64,000 nt of DNA from Duganella sacchari. GTDB lineage: Bacteria > Pseudomonadota > Gammaproteobacteria > Burkholderiales > Burkholderiaceae_D. The notes below the pieces were generated by a model. That model did not search any database. It was given only the letters and a program-made list of their open reading frames with translations, and was not told where the DNA came from. Both the position numbers and the translations under genes were made by a program. Below, in pieces: positions 8,771-17,667 of this stretch. Location of the stretch: assembly GCF_900143065.1 (NCBI RefSeq), contig NZ_FRCX01000012.1, positions 1-64,000 on the forward strand. Reading direction: 5' to 3'. Every line of letters starts with the position of its first letter. Positions within the stretch are counted from its first letter, which is position 1.

Positions 8771-10393
8771 CTAAGCTGCTTCCTCGTGATGGTGGTCGTC
8801 GTGCGGATCGCGTGGCTGCGGTATGGCATAGATACCGGCAGCGGTGGTCAACAGCAGGCCGGCCACGGAAGCTGCGCTTTGTAGCGCCACGCGCGTGACC
8901 CTGGTGGGATCGAGGACACCTAGTTCTACCAGGTCGCCATAACTGTCGTCCGCTGCGTTGTAGCCGACGTGACCTGTCTCTTGCAGCACGCGTTCCAGCA
9001 CCACGGATGGAGAGACGCCGGCGTTGACCGCAATCTGCCGCAATGGCGCTTCTATCGCGCGCAGCAGGATGGCGATGCCGGCGTCCTGGCCGCTATTGGC
9101 GCCACGCAGCATGGGCAGCGCTTGCCGTGCGCGCAGCAGGGCGACGCCGCCACCAGCGACCACCCCTTCCGCGACGGCGGCGCGGGTGGCATGCAGTGCA
9201 TCTTCCAGGCGTGCCTTCTTCTCGGCCATTTCGGATTCGGTCGCGGCGCCAAGCCGGATCACCGCTACGCCGCCGGCCAGCCCGGCCAGCCGTTGCTGCA
9301 ACTGGTCACGGTCATAGCCTGCCGACGTGGCCGAGATTTCTGCCTGAATTTGCTCACTGCGCGACGCAATCGCTTCGGCGGCGCCACTGCCGTCAATGAT
9401 GGTGGTGTGCTCCTTGCCTGCCTCTACCCGCCGTGCCTGGCCCAGGTCGGCCAGCGTCAACGTCGCCAGCGTCAGGCCGCTATCGCTGCTGAGCAAACGT
9501 GCACCGGTCAGCGCCGCCAGGTCTTCCAGGCTGGTGCGACGGCGCTCACCGTAGCCGGGCGCCTTGACGGCGAGCACCTTCAGTACACCACGGCTGTGAT
9601 TCAGTACCAGACCCGCGAGTGCATCGCCGGCGATCTCCTCGGCGATAATCAGCAGCGGGCGTGCTGCCTGCGCTGCCAATTCCAGCACCGGCAGCAAGTC
9701 GCGCAGCTTGTCCAGTTTCTGGTCCGCCAGCAGTATCAACGGCCGCTCCAGTTCTGCGACGCCACGAGCGGCGTCGTTGATGAAGTAGGGCGACAGGTAA
9801 CCTCGCGCGAATTGCAAACCTTCGGCAACTGTGAGCTCGTCATCCAGCGTCGGTCCATCTTCGACTGTAATCACGCCATCCCTACCAACGCGCTCGTAAG
9901 CCTCCGCAATCAGTTTGCCAATGACCGTGTCGCCATTGGCTGACACGGTGGCCACCTGCGCGATCTCGCTGCTGGTGGCAACTGGCCGCGCCAGCGCTGC
10001 CAGTTGTTCGACGATGGCGTTTACCGCCAGGTCAATGCCGCGTTTGAGATCGATGGGACTAAAGCCGCTGGCCTCATGCTTCAAGCCTTCGCGGGCGATG
10101 GCCTGGGCCAGTACGATGGCAGTGGTGGTGCCATCGCCGACGCTGTCGCCGGTGCGGGCCGATACTTCGGTCGCCAATTGCACGCCCATGTTATGCAGTG
10201 GATCGCCCAGCGAGAGCTCGCGCGCAACGGTCACGCCATCCTTGGTCCATACAGGCGGTGCGGCACCGCGCTCCACGGCAGCATGGCGACCGCGCGGCCC
10301 CAGCGTGAGCTTGACTGCATCCGCCAGCAAATTGAAACCGGACGCCAGGCGCGCCCGCGCATTCAGACCGAACACCACATCTTTTGCACTCAT
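8771..10393 (-). CDS. groEL: GroEL-family 60-kDa chaperonin paralogue
   Basis: A group I chaperonin of 540 aa. ATPase residues are kept: TLGPRG (30-35), KDGVTVARE (51-59), GDGTTT with Asp87, and GGGVALL. The apical substrate-binding stretch GYLSPYFIN is conserved, so the protein should be active. It is unusual in two ways. No groES lies beside it, and the usual C-terminal GGM repeats are replaced by a short His/Asp-rich tail (DPHDDHHHEEAA). Several normally conserved positions near the N-terminus differ from housekeeping GroEL. It is therefore probably an accessory copy. Its position between the ccm operon and the TonB receptor island hints at folding of that island's proteins, which is speculative. 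Confidence 0.92.
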   Translation of the reverse strand: MSAKDVVFGLNARARLASGFNLLADAVKLTLGPRGRHAAVERGAAPPVWTKDGVTVARELSLGDPLHNMGVQLATEVSARTGDSVGDGTTTAIVLAQAIAREGLKHEASGFSPIDLKRGIDLAVNAIVEQLAALARPVATSSEIAQVATVSANGDTVIGKLIAEAYERVGRDGVITVEDGPTLDDELTVAEGLQFARGYLSPYFINDAARGVAELERPLILLADQKLDKLRDLLPVLELAAQAARPLLIIAEEIAGDALAGLVLNHSRGVLKVLAVKAPGYGERRRTSLEDLAALTGARLLSSDSGLTLATLTLADLGQARRVEAGKEHTTIIDGSGAAEAIASRSEQIQAEISATSAGYDRDQLQQRLAGLAGGVAVIRLGAATESEMAEKKARLEDALHATRAAVAEGVVAGGGVALLRARQALPMLRGANSGQDAGIAILLRAIEAPLRQIAVNAGVSPSVVLERVLQETGHVGYNAADDSYGDLVELGVLDPTRVTRVALQSAASVAGLLLTTAAGIYAIPQPRDPHDDHHHEEAA

Positions 10394-10588
10394 GTTTTCT
10401 TTCGAAAGTCGCTCGTTGCGGAAATTGTAGGTGCGTAGCCGCCGGTCGCAAAGTAAGACATCCGCATTTGCATAGCGGCTTTAGGTATAAGGGAAAAGCT
10501 GTTGGCTATGCAGCAGCCGGCAAACAGGAACAGCGACGTAATCAACAATGATGGCAGCGGAAAACGGCCTTGTCGTACGACGGCGTGG

Positions 10589-10604
10589 TGGCATGCGACT
10601 TGCA
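10589..10604 (+). promoter_or_regulatory. Sigma-54 (-24/-12) promoter for TonB receptor 1
   Basis: TGGCATG-CGAC-TTGCA matches the sigma-54 consensus TGGCACG-N4-TTGCW at all but one base. GG and GC are correctly spaced. It lies 36 nt before the ATG at 10641, on the coding strand. A possible activator half-site AGGTATAAG (10483-10491) about 100 bp upstream resembles half of the palindrome at 24544-24561. Confidence 0.78.
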
Positions 10605-10640
10605 AAGACGATGTTGCCTTCCCTTTACAGATGACACATC

Positions 10641-13346
10641 ATGACTGATTTCTCCTTGCGTCACGGTCGCGTACCGTTCCGTCTTTCTTCCATCGCCACC
10701 GTGGTGCTCATGGCTTGCGGACCGGCCTATGCTGCCGATCCTACCGTCGCTGAGTTGCAGGCCGAAATCGCACGCCTCAAACAGATCATTGCCGCCCAGG
10801 GTGGCGCCGTTGCCGAACCGGTTGCCGTTGCGCCTACGTCGGCTCCTGCCGCAACGCCGGAACCAGAAGAAGCGCAAACGCTGGGCGAATTGACTGTCCG
10901 TGCGCGCAACCGCCTGGAGCGGCTAAAAGAAGTACCGGTATCGATCTCGGTCGTCTCCGGCAATGAGCTGGATAACCTGCAGGCGCGTGACGTTGCCTCC
11001 ATCACCCAGCGCGCGGCCAACGTCTCGTGGAACCAGGGGAATGCGCGTACCAGCGCAATTTCCATCCGAGGCCTGGGCAAGCAGGCGCAGACTGATGCCA
11101 TGGATCCCAGCGTCGGCATCACTGTGGATGGCGTCAGCTACGCCTACAACCCGCTGTCGTCGTTTGACTTCTACGATGTCGACGCCGTGGAAGTGCTGCG
11201 TGGCCCGCAAGGTACGCTGTACGGCAAGAACGCCAGTATGGGCGCCATCAATATCACCACCCGCAAGCCTACGTTTACACCGGACAGCAGCTTCTCCCTG
11301 GCGCTGGGTGAAAACAACCGCGTGATTGCCAACGCCGCCGTTGGCGGCCCGCTCATCGATAACTTGCTGGCATGGCGCGCCGCGTTCACGGTCGACAAGG
11401 GGCAAGGTGTTTATCCAAATGCCTACAACGGCGATTTCGGTTACAAGAACAAGGACAATGTCTCCGGCCGCGTGCAATTCCTGCTGACGCCTAGCGCCGA
11501 CTTCAGTGCCCTGCTCAAGCTGGAGGTCACGCCGCGTCACGAAGAGTATTACAACGGCTGGACCTTCTTCACGCCGACGCCGACCCAATATGCCAATGGC
11601 TTGCCCAACCCTTTGTCCACCGACGCCGCCACGCGTTTGACCCGCCGCTGGTTCCAGCAGCAGGCTGATTACACTTATGCCGGTAATTATCTGGCGGCGC
11701 AGGTCAATCAGGACAGCCAGCGGCCACTGGTCACCGCTACCAATGGCGCCTCCGCCACACTCACCTGGAAGCTGGGCGAATACACGCTCACCTCCATCAG
11801 CGGCTATAAGGACTTCTACTTCCAGGCCCGCAATGACGAAGGCACGCCATTCGACATCAGCAAGAACGGTGGCGGTTATGTGTCGCGGAATGCCCAGGTC
11901 AGCGAGGAGTTACGCCTGACTTCACCCGTCGGTGGCGCGGTCGATTATCAGACCGGTTTGTATTTGCTGTCGCAGAAGAACAACTATAGCTCGCGCACCG
12001 GCTTTGGCTCGGATGCCGGTGCATGGTTCGCTACCGGCGCCCAGTACACGGCGCTGGACAAGGATGGCGCTGGCCGTTACCTGCTGCAGAATTCACTGAG
12101 CCGGCTGGAGACCAACACGCCGCAGGACATCCATAGCAAGAGTGCGGCCTTGTACGGCCAGGCCAACTGGCACGTCTCGGAGCAGTTGACGGTGACTGGT
12201 GGCCTGCGTATCACGGCAGAAGACCGCAAGAATTCATCCACCAAGTTTATCGCTGAAGAAGGCTTTGGTTCGGAGTTGGACCCGGCTGTCGTCAACGGTA
12301 TCGCCACGGGTGGCTTCAACAGCGACGCCAATGGCAACCTTGCCGTCAACGGTAATACGGCGGCGCAGCTGGCACTGGCCAACCTCGCGGCGCAGAAGTA
12401 CTTTGGCGTGGCCTATGCGGCGCTGACCACCGACCAGAAAAAACAGCTGGCAGCTGCCAAGGCGATACGCGCGGCAAATATTGGCGTGGTCTATAACACC
12501 ACCAGGGCGGACACCATCCATGACCGCCAGCCGACCATCCTGCTCAGTCCCAGCTACAGGATCAACGACAATGTGACGGGCTACGTCTCGTTCCAGTATG
12601 GCGAAAAGGCGAGCATCGCGCAGGTCATCAATGGCTACTCCAACAACGCCAGACCTGAAAAATCTACCTCCTACGAAATCGGCGTCAAGACCACGCTGCT
12701 GGACAAGAAGCTGACGCTGAGTGCTGACCTATTCCTCAACAATATCAAGGACTACCAGCAGGCAGTGCAGGTGTATGACGCCTACACCACGGCGCAGAAG
12801 AGCGATGGCACGCTGTACTACACCGCCGCCACCGGCAATGCTGCCAAGGTGCGTGCCCAAGGCTTGGAGTTTGATGGCGTGTATAGCGGCCTGCCCAATA
12901 CCGTGCTGCGTTTCTCGGGAGCGTACAACGACGCTTACTACAAGGACTTCAAGAACTCGTCCAACCCACTGGAGATGGCCAACCTGGCGACGCCTTACCG
13001 CGACGTCACCGGGCAGAATCTGCCTGGTACGGCCAAGTTCACCTTCAATGTGGGTGGCGAGTACCGTGCGCCGGTCAAAGGCTGGAACAAGGAATTCCAC
13101 GCCAATTTCAATACTGCGTACAGCAGCAAGTACAACTCGGATGTGTCCTTGTCCAGCTATGCGTGGGTGCCTGCGTATAGCATCACCGACTTTGGGATTG
13201 GCCTTGGTACGCTCGACAAGAAGTTTGATGTCACGCTGCTGGCCAAGAACCTGTTCGATGACAGGACCTCGCAAGTGGTGACCTGGAATAGCTATGTGCC
13301 GGCAGTCGGGCGCTGGGTGGGGATTGTATTTAGCGGAAAACTATAA
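10641..13346 (+). CDS. TonB-dependent outer-membrane receptor (copy 1, N-terminal coiled coil)
   Basis: A 901-aa receptor for energised uptake across the outer membrane. A signal peptide ends near AYAA (about 32). Residues 35-55 (VAELQAEIARLKQ) look like a short coiled coil. A TonB-box-like segment (LGELTVRAR, about 81-90) and the plug domain (about 95-215, with VEVLRGPQGTLYGKNA) follow, then a 22-strand barrel ending FSGKL. It is a clear paralogue of the receptor at 21652-24465, sharing the unusual coiled coil, the plug and the motif DEGTPFDI-NGGG. The substrate is unknown. The sigma-54 promoter just upstream links it to the rest of the island. Confidence 0.92.
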   Translation: MTDFSLRHGRVPFRLSSIATVVLMACGPAYAADPTVAELQAEIARLKQIIAAQGGAVAEPVAVAPTSAPAATPEPEEAQTLGELTVRARNRLERLKEVPVSISVVSGNELDNLQARDVASITQRAANVSWNQGNARTSAISIRGLGKQAQTDAMDPSVGITVDGVSYAYNPLSSFDFYDVDAVEVLRGPQGTLYGKNASMGAINITTRKPTFTPDSSFSLALGENNRVIANAAVGGPLIDNLLAWRAAFTVDKGQGVYPNAYNGDFGYKNKDNVSGRVQFLLTPSADFSALLKLEVTPRHEEYYNGWTFFTPTPTQYANGLPNPLSTDAATRLTRRWFQQQADYTYAGNYLAAQVNQDSQRPLVTATNGASATLTWKLGEYTLTSISGYKDFYFQARNDEGTPFDISKNGGGYVSRNAQVSEELRLTSPVGGAVDYQTGLYLLSQKNNYSSRTGFGSDAGAWFATGAQYTALDKDGAGRYLLQNSLSRLETNTPQDIHSKSAALYGQANWHVSEQLTVTGGLRITAEDRKNSSTKFIAEEGFGSELDPAVVNGIATGGFNSDANGNLAVNGNTAAQLALANLAAQKYFGVAYAALTTDQKKQLAAAKAIRAANIGVVYNTTRADTIHDRQPTILLSPSYRINDNVTGYVSFQYGEKASIAQVINGYSNNARPEKSTSYEIGVKTTLLDKKLTLSADLFLNNIKDYQQAVQVYDAYTTAQKSDGTLYYTAATGNAAKVRAQGLEFDGVYSGLPNTVLRFSGAYNDAYYKDFKNSSNPLEMANLATPYRDVTGQNLPGTAKFTFNVGGEYRAPVKGWNKEFHANFNTAYSSKYNSDVSLSSYAWVPAYSITDFGIGLGTLDKKFDVTLLAKNLFDDRTSQVVTWNSYVPAVGRWVGIVFSGKL

Positions 13347-13347
13347 A

Positions 13348-13375
13348 CGTCATTCCCGCGTGCGCGGGAATGACG
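13348..13375. terminator. Hairpin between convergent units (REP-like GTCATTCCCGCG repeat)
   Basis: Perfect 13-nt arms (13348-13360 and 13363-13375) built on GTCATTCCCGCG separate TonB receptor 1 from the convergent nine-gene operon. This palindrome type is widespread in proteobacterial intergenic regions. It probably serves as a bidirectional terminator or mRNA 3' stabiliser. I see only one copy in this window. Confidence 0.65.
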
Positions 13376-13381
13376 GGGATA

Positions 13382-14104
13382 TTAGTTTGCAGCGAAGCAG
13401 TACAGCAGGCCGGCGCCACCGGTGGCCACCAGGTTGGCCTGGCCGCAGCCCCGGCTAGGGTGCGCAGCGTTCCACGAGGTGTTACCACCGCCAGTGCGGT
13501 CGAAGTGACCCAGCTGCGCCGAACCATCTGCGGCACTGGACGTGTAATTTTTGCAGGTATGGTCGGCCGCATCGGCAAAGGCGCGGCCATCAGGCGTCGA
13601 ACCGGTGATGATGTCATGCTCGTTCGGCTTGTCGCCCGCGCCTTTGACCGCTTCGTTTTTCTCCGTCAGCACTGTGGTGCGGGACAGGTTGTTGCCCAGG
13701 CGTGCCGCATCCAGCGTGTCGCCATGCAGCTGTGCCACGTCGCGGGCGATCTGCACGCCGCGCGTGTTGAACCAGGGGCCATTGCCGATGCGGTCGCGCG
13801 CGTTGACGGCGGGCTTGCCCTCGGCCGGCTGGGTGCTCAGATAGGCGTGCCAGGTCTGCTTGCCTGCGCCGACCGACGCTGCCAGCTTCTGACAGTGTGC
13901 ATCGGCGCCTTCCAGGCCGCCCAGGTCAGCGCCTTTGCCCACGCCTTCGCTGGTGACGAAAAAGCTGAGTGGCTTGGTGGGATCTGTGGAGCGGGCGGTG
14001 TTAGGCTGTGCCGGAGCTTGTTGCGCCTGTTGCGCAAAGGCCGCGCCGGTGGCCACGCACAGCGCCGTGACGGCGCCGCAAATCAGGGTAGAAGTTTTGG
14101 TCAT
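13382..14104 (-). CDS. Secreted lectin-like (C-type-lectin-fold/DUF1554-like) protein
   Basis: A 240-aa exported protein with a signal peptide (1-25). The body contains FFVTSEG, GADLGGLEGADAHCQ and TWHAYLS, a pattern of proteins annotated as lectins or DUF1554 with a C-type-lectin-like fold. Conserved cysteines (DAHC, DHTC, RGCG, LYCF) probably form disulfides. The closing SWNAAHPSRGC segment resembles the end of that fold. It may bind glycans or act as a structural partner of the redox proteins. It is the last gene of the nine-gene operon, 2 bp after the cytochrome at 14107-14586. Family assignment is from recall. Confidence 0.6.
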   Translation of the reverse strand: MTKTSTLICGAVTALCVATGAAFAQQAQQAPAQPNTARSTDPTKPLSFFVTSEGVGKGADLGGLEGADAHCQKLAASVGAGKQTWHAYLSTQPAEGKPAVNARDRIGNGPWFNTRGVQIARDVAQLHGDTLDAARLGNNLSRTTVLTEKNEAVKGAGDKPNEHDIITGSTPDGRAFADAADHTCKNYTSSAADGSAQLGHFDRTGGGNTSWNAAHPSRGCGQANLVATGGAGLLYCFAAN

Positions 14105-14106
14105 GA

Positions 14107-14586
14107 TTATTCTTTGGCTTTGAAATCGTCGTGGCAGGATTTGCAGGTGCGCTGCAGCTTGCCGAATTGGGCTTTGATGGCGGCCAGGTCGCCACCAGCG
14201 GCCACGCTGGCCAGTGCGGTGGCTTCGTTGCCGAAGGCGGCATTCAGTTCGCCAAATTTCTTGGGATCCTTGAAGGCTTCGGGTTTTGCGCTGGTATCGT
14301 GCCAGCCTTTGCCCTGTTCCGTGCCCGGCGCGAACAGGCCGGCCAGGCCGGAGTTGGCGATGGCGGCGATGGCGTTAGCCGCGCGCTGTACTTCATCCTT
14401 GTTGTACTGGCCATCCACCGACGCCTTAATGCGGCCCGTATTCCAGGCCGCGACCTGAAATGCCGACTGGCGCCACTTGATCAGGTTCTCAGGCTTGGGC
14501 GCCTGCTGCGCCAGCGCACCGATCGAAGCGGCCAGCATGACCACGGCCAGCGACGGCGCGAGAATTTTCTTGAAACGTGCTTTCAT
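14107..14586 (-). CDS. Periplasmic class II cytochrome c (c'/c-556 type)
   Basis: A 159-aa protein with a signal peptide (about 1-26) and the haem motif CKSCH at 148-152, eight residues from the C-terminus. A C-terminal CXXCH after a helical bundle is diagnostic of class II cytochromes (c' or c-556). KWRQSAFQ near the mature N-terminus fits the first helix. It would transfer electrons, or bind a small ligand, in the periplasm. It lies 27 bp from the SMP-30 gene. Confidence 0.88.
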   Translation of the reverse strand: MKARFKKILAPSLAVVMLAASIGALAQQAPKPENLIKWRQSAFQVAAWNTGRIKASVDGQYNKDEVQRAANAIAAIANSGLAGLFAPGTEQGKGWHDTSAKPEAFKDPKKFGELNAAFGNEATALASVAAGGDLAAIKAQFGKLQRTCKSCHDDFKAKE

Positions 14587-14613
14587 CTGTATCCCATCGT
14601 CAGGTTAAAAAAA

Positions 14614-15615
14614 CTACTTGGCGCGTCCGCCGTATCCTTCCGCCAGCAGCGCGATCTTGTAGGCCGAACCGCGGCCGACCACGTACAGCGTTTTCTTGTC
14701 CGGCCCTGCGAAAGCCAGGTTTTGCGGCGCCTTCGGCAGCGCGATGATGCCCAGCGCCTCACCTTTGCTGGAGAAGACCTGGATGCCTGCGGTGGAGGCC
14801 ACATACAGCCTGCCGCTACCATCGACTGCCAGGCCGTCGGCGCCGCTGCTTGGTCCGGTTTCGGTCTGGCGCCAGCCTTGCAGCTTGGCGAAATTGCGGC
14901 GCGCACCAACGCTGCCATCGGCGGCGATGTCGTAGGCCAGCACGTGTTCACCCGCCGTGTTGGCGACGTACAGCGTCTTCTCGTCGGGACTGAGCTGGAT
15001 GCCATTGGGGCGTTCGATATCGGCCGCCAGGCGTTTCAGCTCGCCGGAGGGCGTGATGTGATACACGGCCGGCCTGGCCACCACCGGCGCATCGGCGGGC
15101 GCTGGCGATCCGGCAGGACGCGGCGGCGCCCCGGAGTCGGTGAAGTACACGCCGCCCTTGCGGTCGACTACCAGATCGTTCGGTCGTCCGAACGGTTTGC
15201 CTTCCCAGCCCTCGGCCAGCGTACGCGCATGTGCAGCGGGGTGGACGATGCCGACGCGCGGCTTGAGCACCTGCACCGCATACAAATCACCGTTGGCGGT
15301 GAAGCCCAGTCCATTCGAGCCATTGCTGTTATCGAGGAAGGTGGAAGTGCTGCGATCTGGTGCGATGCGAGTGATGCGGTTGGCCACGGTCTCGGTGAAG
15401 ATCAGGCTCCCGTCAGGCAGTACCACCGGTCCTTCCGTACCGTTGAAGCCCTCCTTGATTAACTCGATCGGCGTGCCAGCGGCAACCACGCCCGCAATCG
15501 CAGGGGTGATGGAAGCGGCAACGGTGGCCGTCTGCGCGGTGATATCGGCGGCGGCCAGTGTCAGGCCGGCGGCCACCAGTGCGGCGGCCAGGGGATTCCA
15601 GAGTGGATGGCGCAT
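14614..15615 (-). CDS. SMP-30/gluconolactonase-like beta-propeller, exported
   Basis: A 333-aa protein with a signal peptide (about 1-28) and a six-bladed propeller typical of SMP-30/gluconolactonase/LRE proteins. Recognisable blades include EGPVVLPDGSLIFTE, RPNDLVVDRKGGVYFTD, RPNGIQLSPDEKTLYVAN and GADGLAVDGSGRLYVA. The family contains Ca-dependent lactonases and esterases; acidic and Asn residues in these blades (Glu56 region, Asn of RPND and RPNG, Asp of GADG) are the expected metal ligands. A periplasmic lactonase role in breaking down an imported substrate is plausible. Confidence 0.82.
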   Translation of the reverse strand: MRHPLWNPLAAALVAAGLTLAAADITAQTATVAASITPAIAGVVAAGTPIELIKEGFNGTEGPVVLPDGSLIFTETVANRITRIAPDRSTSTFLDNSNGSNGLGFTANGDLYAVQVLKPRVGIVHPAAHARTLAEGWEGKPFGRPNDLVVDRKGGVYFTDSGAPPRPAGSPAPADAPVVARPAVYHITPSGELKRLAADIERPNGIQLSPDEKTLYVANTAGEHVLAYDIAADGSVGARRNFAKLQGWRQTETGPSSGADGLAVDGSGRLYVASTAGIQVFSSKGEALGIIALPKAPQNLAFAGPDKKTLYVVGRGSAYKIALLAEGYGGRAK

Positions 15616-15625
15616 GGTGTACTCC

Positions 15626-16207
15626 TCAGGATTTTTTACGTGACAGCTGCTGTACCGTGGCCAGCGCCTTTTCGACGTTCGCTTCCGGCGTCAGTCCGCC
15701 TACCGTGGCGGCGATCTTGCCGTCCGGGGTGATGATGAAGGTGGTGCGCTCAGCGGCCGCATGGTCGATCTCGATGCCGCGCGTGTCCTTACGGCCGGAG
15801 GGGATCTCGCGGATCGCCAGGTCGTAGGCCTTGGCCGTATCGCCATTTGCATCGGCGGCGACAGGGAACTTGCCTGCGCAGTAGTTGGGGTCTGCCGAGA
15901 ATTCGTTCAGGCGCGCGATGCTGTCCAGCGATACACCAACCACGGTCGCACCGGCGGCGCTGAATTTGTCGTGGTTCACCGCGAAGCTATGTGCCTGAAT
16001 ATTGCAGCCGCCGGTATAGGCGGATGGATAGAAGTAGACCACCACCGGGCCTTTCTTCAGCGCGTCCTTGAGCGAAAAGGCGAAGGCTTTGCCATTTTGC
16101 GAAGCCTGCAACTGGAAGGCCGGAGCGTTGTCGCCTTCCTTCAGCGCCGCGCTGGCTGGCAGCGCCACTGCGGCCGACAGCAGGGCAGCTATCATCATAC
16201 GTTTCAT
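15626..16207 (-). CDS. Exported AhpC/TSA-family peroxiredoxin
   Basis: A 193-aa periplasmic thiol peroxidase. The signal peptide covers about 1-20. The peroxidatic Cys68 sits in the signature P-x3-T-x2-C (PSAYTGGC), and Cys110 is a possible resolving cysteine. The start at 16207 is preceded by AGAGGAA; the longer frame from 16267 would overlap the cytochrome gene and adds a non-signal N-terminus. It probably protects the redox proteins of the same operon from peroxides produced in the periplasm. Confidence 0.88.
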   Translation of the reverse strand: MKRMMIAALLSAAVALPASAALKEGDNAPAFQLQASQNGKAFAFSLKDALKKGPVVVYFYPSAYTGGCNIQAHSFAVNHDKFSAAGATVVGVSLDSIARLNEFSADPNYCAGKFPVAADANGDTAKAYDLAIREIPSGRKDTRGIEIDHAAAERTTFIITPDGKIAATVGGLTPEANVEKALATVQQLSRKKS

Positions 16208-16232
16208 ACGGTATTCCTCTCTGTGTGGTTGT

Positions 16233-16838
16233 CTACATTTCAGAGACGTAGCGCGCCAGCGCTTCAATCTCGGTGGTGCTCAGCGGCTTGGCGAACTGGT
16301 TCATGACGCCACCCGCGCTGTTGTTACGGCTGCCGCTGCGCCAGTCCTGCAGCTGCTGTTCCAGATAGGCCTTGCCTTGTCCGCCGATCACCGGCGCTAC
16401 GCCAGCGATGCCTTTGCCACTGTCGCCGTGGCAGCTGGTGCAGGCGGGAAGCTGGCGCGCCGCATCGCCGTGCTGGTACAGCTGCTGTGCCGTCGTGTTC
16501 TTCGGCGCCGCGCCCGCAGGCATGGCCGGCAACGCCGCAAAGTAGGCGGCGATATCGGCCAGGTCGGCGTCGCTGATCCCGGTCGCCATCATCTTCATGA
16601 ATTCATGCTTGCGTTGACCGCTGCGGAAATCCTGGATCTGCTTGACGATGTAGTCGTACTGCTGGCCGCCCAGGCGGGCGAACTTGCCATCGCTGCCGGT
16701 GCTGAAACCCTGGCCGTCACCGGTGCTGCCGTGACATTCCAGACAGCGTTCGGTATCCGCCTTCTCCCTGCCGGCCACCGGGTCACCCGGCGGCGCGGCA
16801 AGTGCAAGAAACGGGAGCAGCACCAGCAATGCACTCAT
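16233..16838 (-). CDS. Dihaem cytochrome c4-like protein
   Basis: A 201-aa exported dihaem cytochrome with two homologous class I domains. Haem motifs are CLECH (32-36) and CTSCH (133-137). Each domain has the c4 pattern of a GG-x-x-YxxxQ/LEQQL helix, and Met residues (MKMMA, VMNQFAKPLS) serve as sixth ligands. Cytochromes c4 carry electrons from periplasmic dehydrogenases or bc1 to oxidases. It is the probable electron exit of the nine-gene operon. Confidence 0.92.
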   Translation of the reverse strand: MSALLVLLPFLALAAPPGDPVAGREKADTERCLECHGSTGDGQGFSTGSDGKFARLGGQQYDYIVKQIQDFRSGQRKHEFMKMMATGISDADLADIAAYFAALPAMPAGAAPKNTTAQQLYQHGDAARQLPACTSCHGDSGKGIAGVAPVIGGQGKAYLEQQLQDWRSGSRNNSAGGVMNQFAKPLSTTEIEALARYVSEM

Positions 16839-16853
16839 TGCTTTAAAAATGGG

Positions 16854-17231
16854 CTACTCCTTTTTGTAGAACGTATGGCAGGTGCGGCAGGTGCGTGACA
16901 GCGTGGTCGCCGCCGTGGTGGCCGAGTCAAAATTATTTGCCGCCACGAAGCCGACGATCTGGTTTGACAAGTCCTTGCTCTGTTTCGCCAGATCGACGGC
17001 GTTGCTGGCGTCGCCCTTGTGGTTGAAATAGGTTTCTACGTCAGCAAACATCTGCGTCAGTTCCTTGGCGTCGGACGTGGCGCCAGCCTTGTTGCTCAGG
17101 GCGATATTGGACGACAGGCTCTTGTTGGTGTCTTCGATGGTTTGCATCAGGTCGACGCTCATCTCCTCTGCGGAGCGAACGCCGGCCGATACAAACAACG
17201 AGGCGACAGCGAGCAAAATCAATTTACGCAT
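16854..17231 (-). CDS. Small periplasmic cytochrome c (c'-like)
   Basis: A 125-aa protein with a signal peptide (1-20) and a single CRTCH motif at 115-119, six residues from the end. The helical body and C-terminal haem place it with class II cytochromes, as for the protein at 14107-14586, though the two are not close copies. It lies 15 bp upstream of the c4 gene and 12 bp after the CHRD gene. Confidence 0.85.
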   Translation of the reverse strand: MRKLILLAVASLFVSAGVRSAEEMSVDLMQTIEDTNKSLSSNIALSNKAGATSDAKELTQMFADVETYFNHKGDASNAVDLAKQSKDLSNQIVGFVAANNFDSATTAATTLSRTCRTCHTFYKKE

Positions 17232-17243
17232 GGAGCCCCGTAC

Positions 17244-17654
17244 TCAAGGACGCAGCTGGCCGCGGATTTCACCCGGCTTGTGGTCGGCGCTGTGCACGTT
17301 GATGTACAGGTTGCCGGCCTGGTAAGCCGCATACTGGTCGTCGTTGAGCACCGCGCCATCTGGCACGGACCAGGTGTTGTCGCCGGTCTTGGTCAGTGTG
17401 ATGACTGGCGGACCGCTTTTGCCTGGTGCGCCCGCGTGGATGTGCGCAGCAGTCGCCTGCACATCCTTGACCACAATGCTGCCGCTGACTGCATGCGCTG
17501 CGCCGTTGCCAACCACGATCACGCCACTGCCGCTGGCACTGGTGGTGACAGCGGGCGTTTCTTCCGAACCGCTCAGCACCACCTGCGATTCACTAGCCTG
17601 CGCCAGCGCTGCAGCCAGTGCCAGCGCGATAAAACCAAAACGATGTTTATTCAT
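17244..17654 (-). CDS. Exported CHRD-domain protein
   Basis: A 136-aa secreted protein. After a signal peptide (about 1-20) it carries one CHRD domain, recognised by SGSEETPAV at the start, AAHIHAGAPGKSGPPV in the middle and NLYINVHSADHKPGEIRGQL at the end. The domain, first named from chordin, contains conserved histidines and occurs with DUF1501-type genes in other bacteria; its biochemical role is unknown. The start at 17654 gives a proper signal peptide; the open frame to 17699 adds a non-signal stretch. Confidence 0.85.
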   Translation of the reverse strand: MNKHRFGFIALALAAALAQASESQVVLSGSEETPAVTTSASGSGVIVVGNGAAHAVSGSIVVKDVQATAAHIHAGAPGKSGPPVITLTKTGDNTWSVPDGAVLNDDQYAAYQAGNLYINVHSADHKPGEIRGQLRP

Positions 17655-17667
17655 TGCGTATCCTTGA

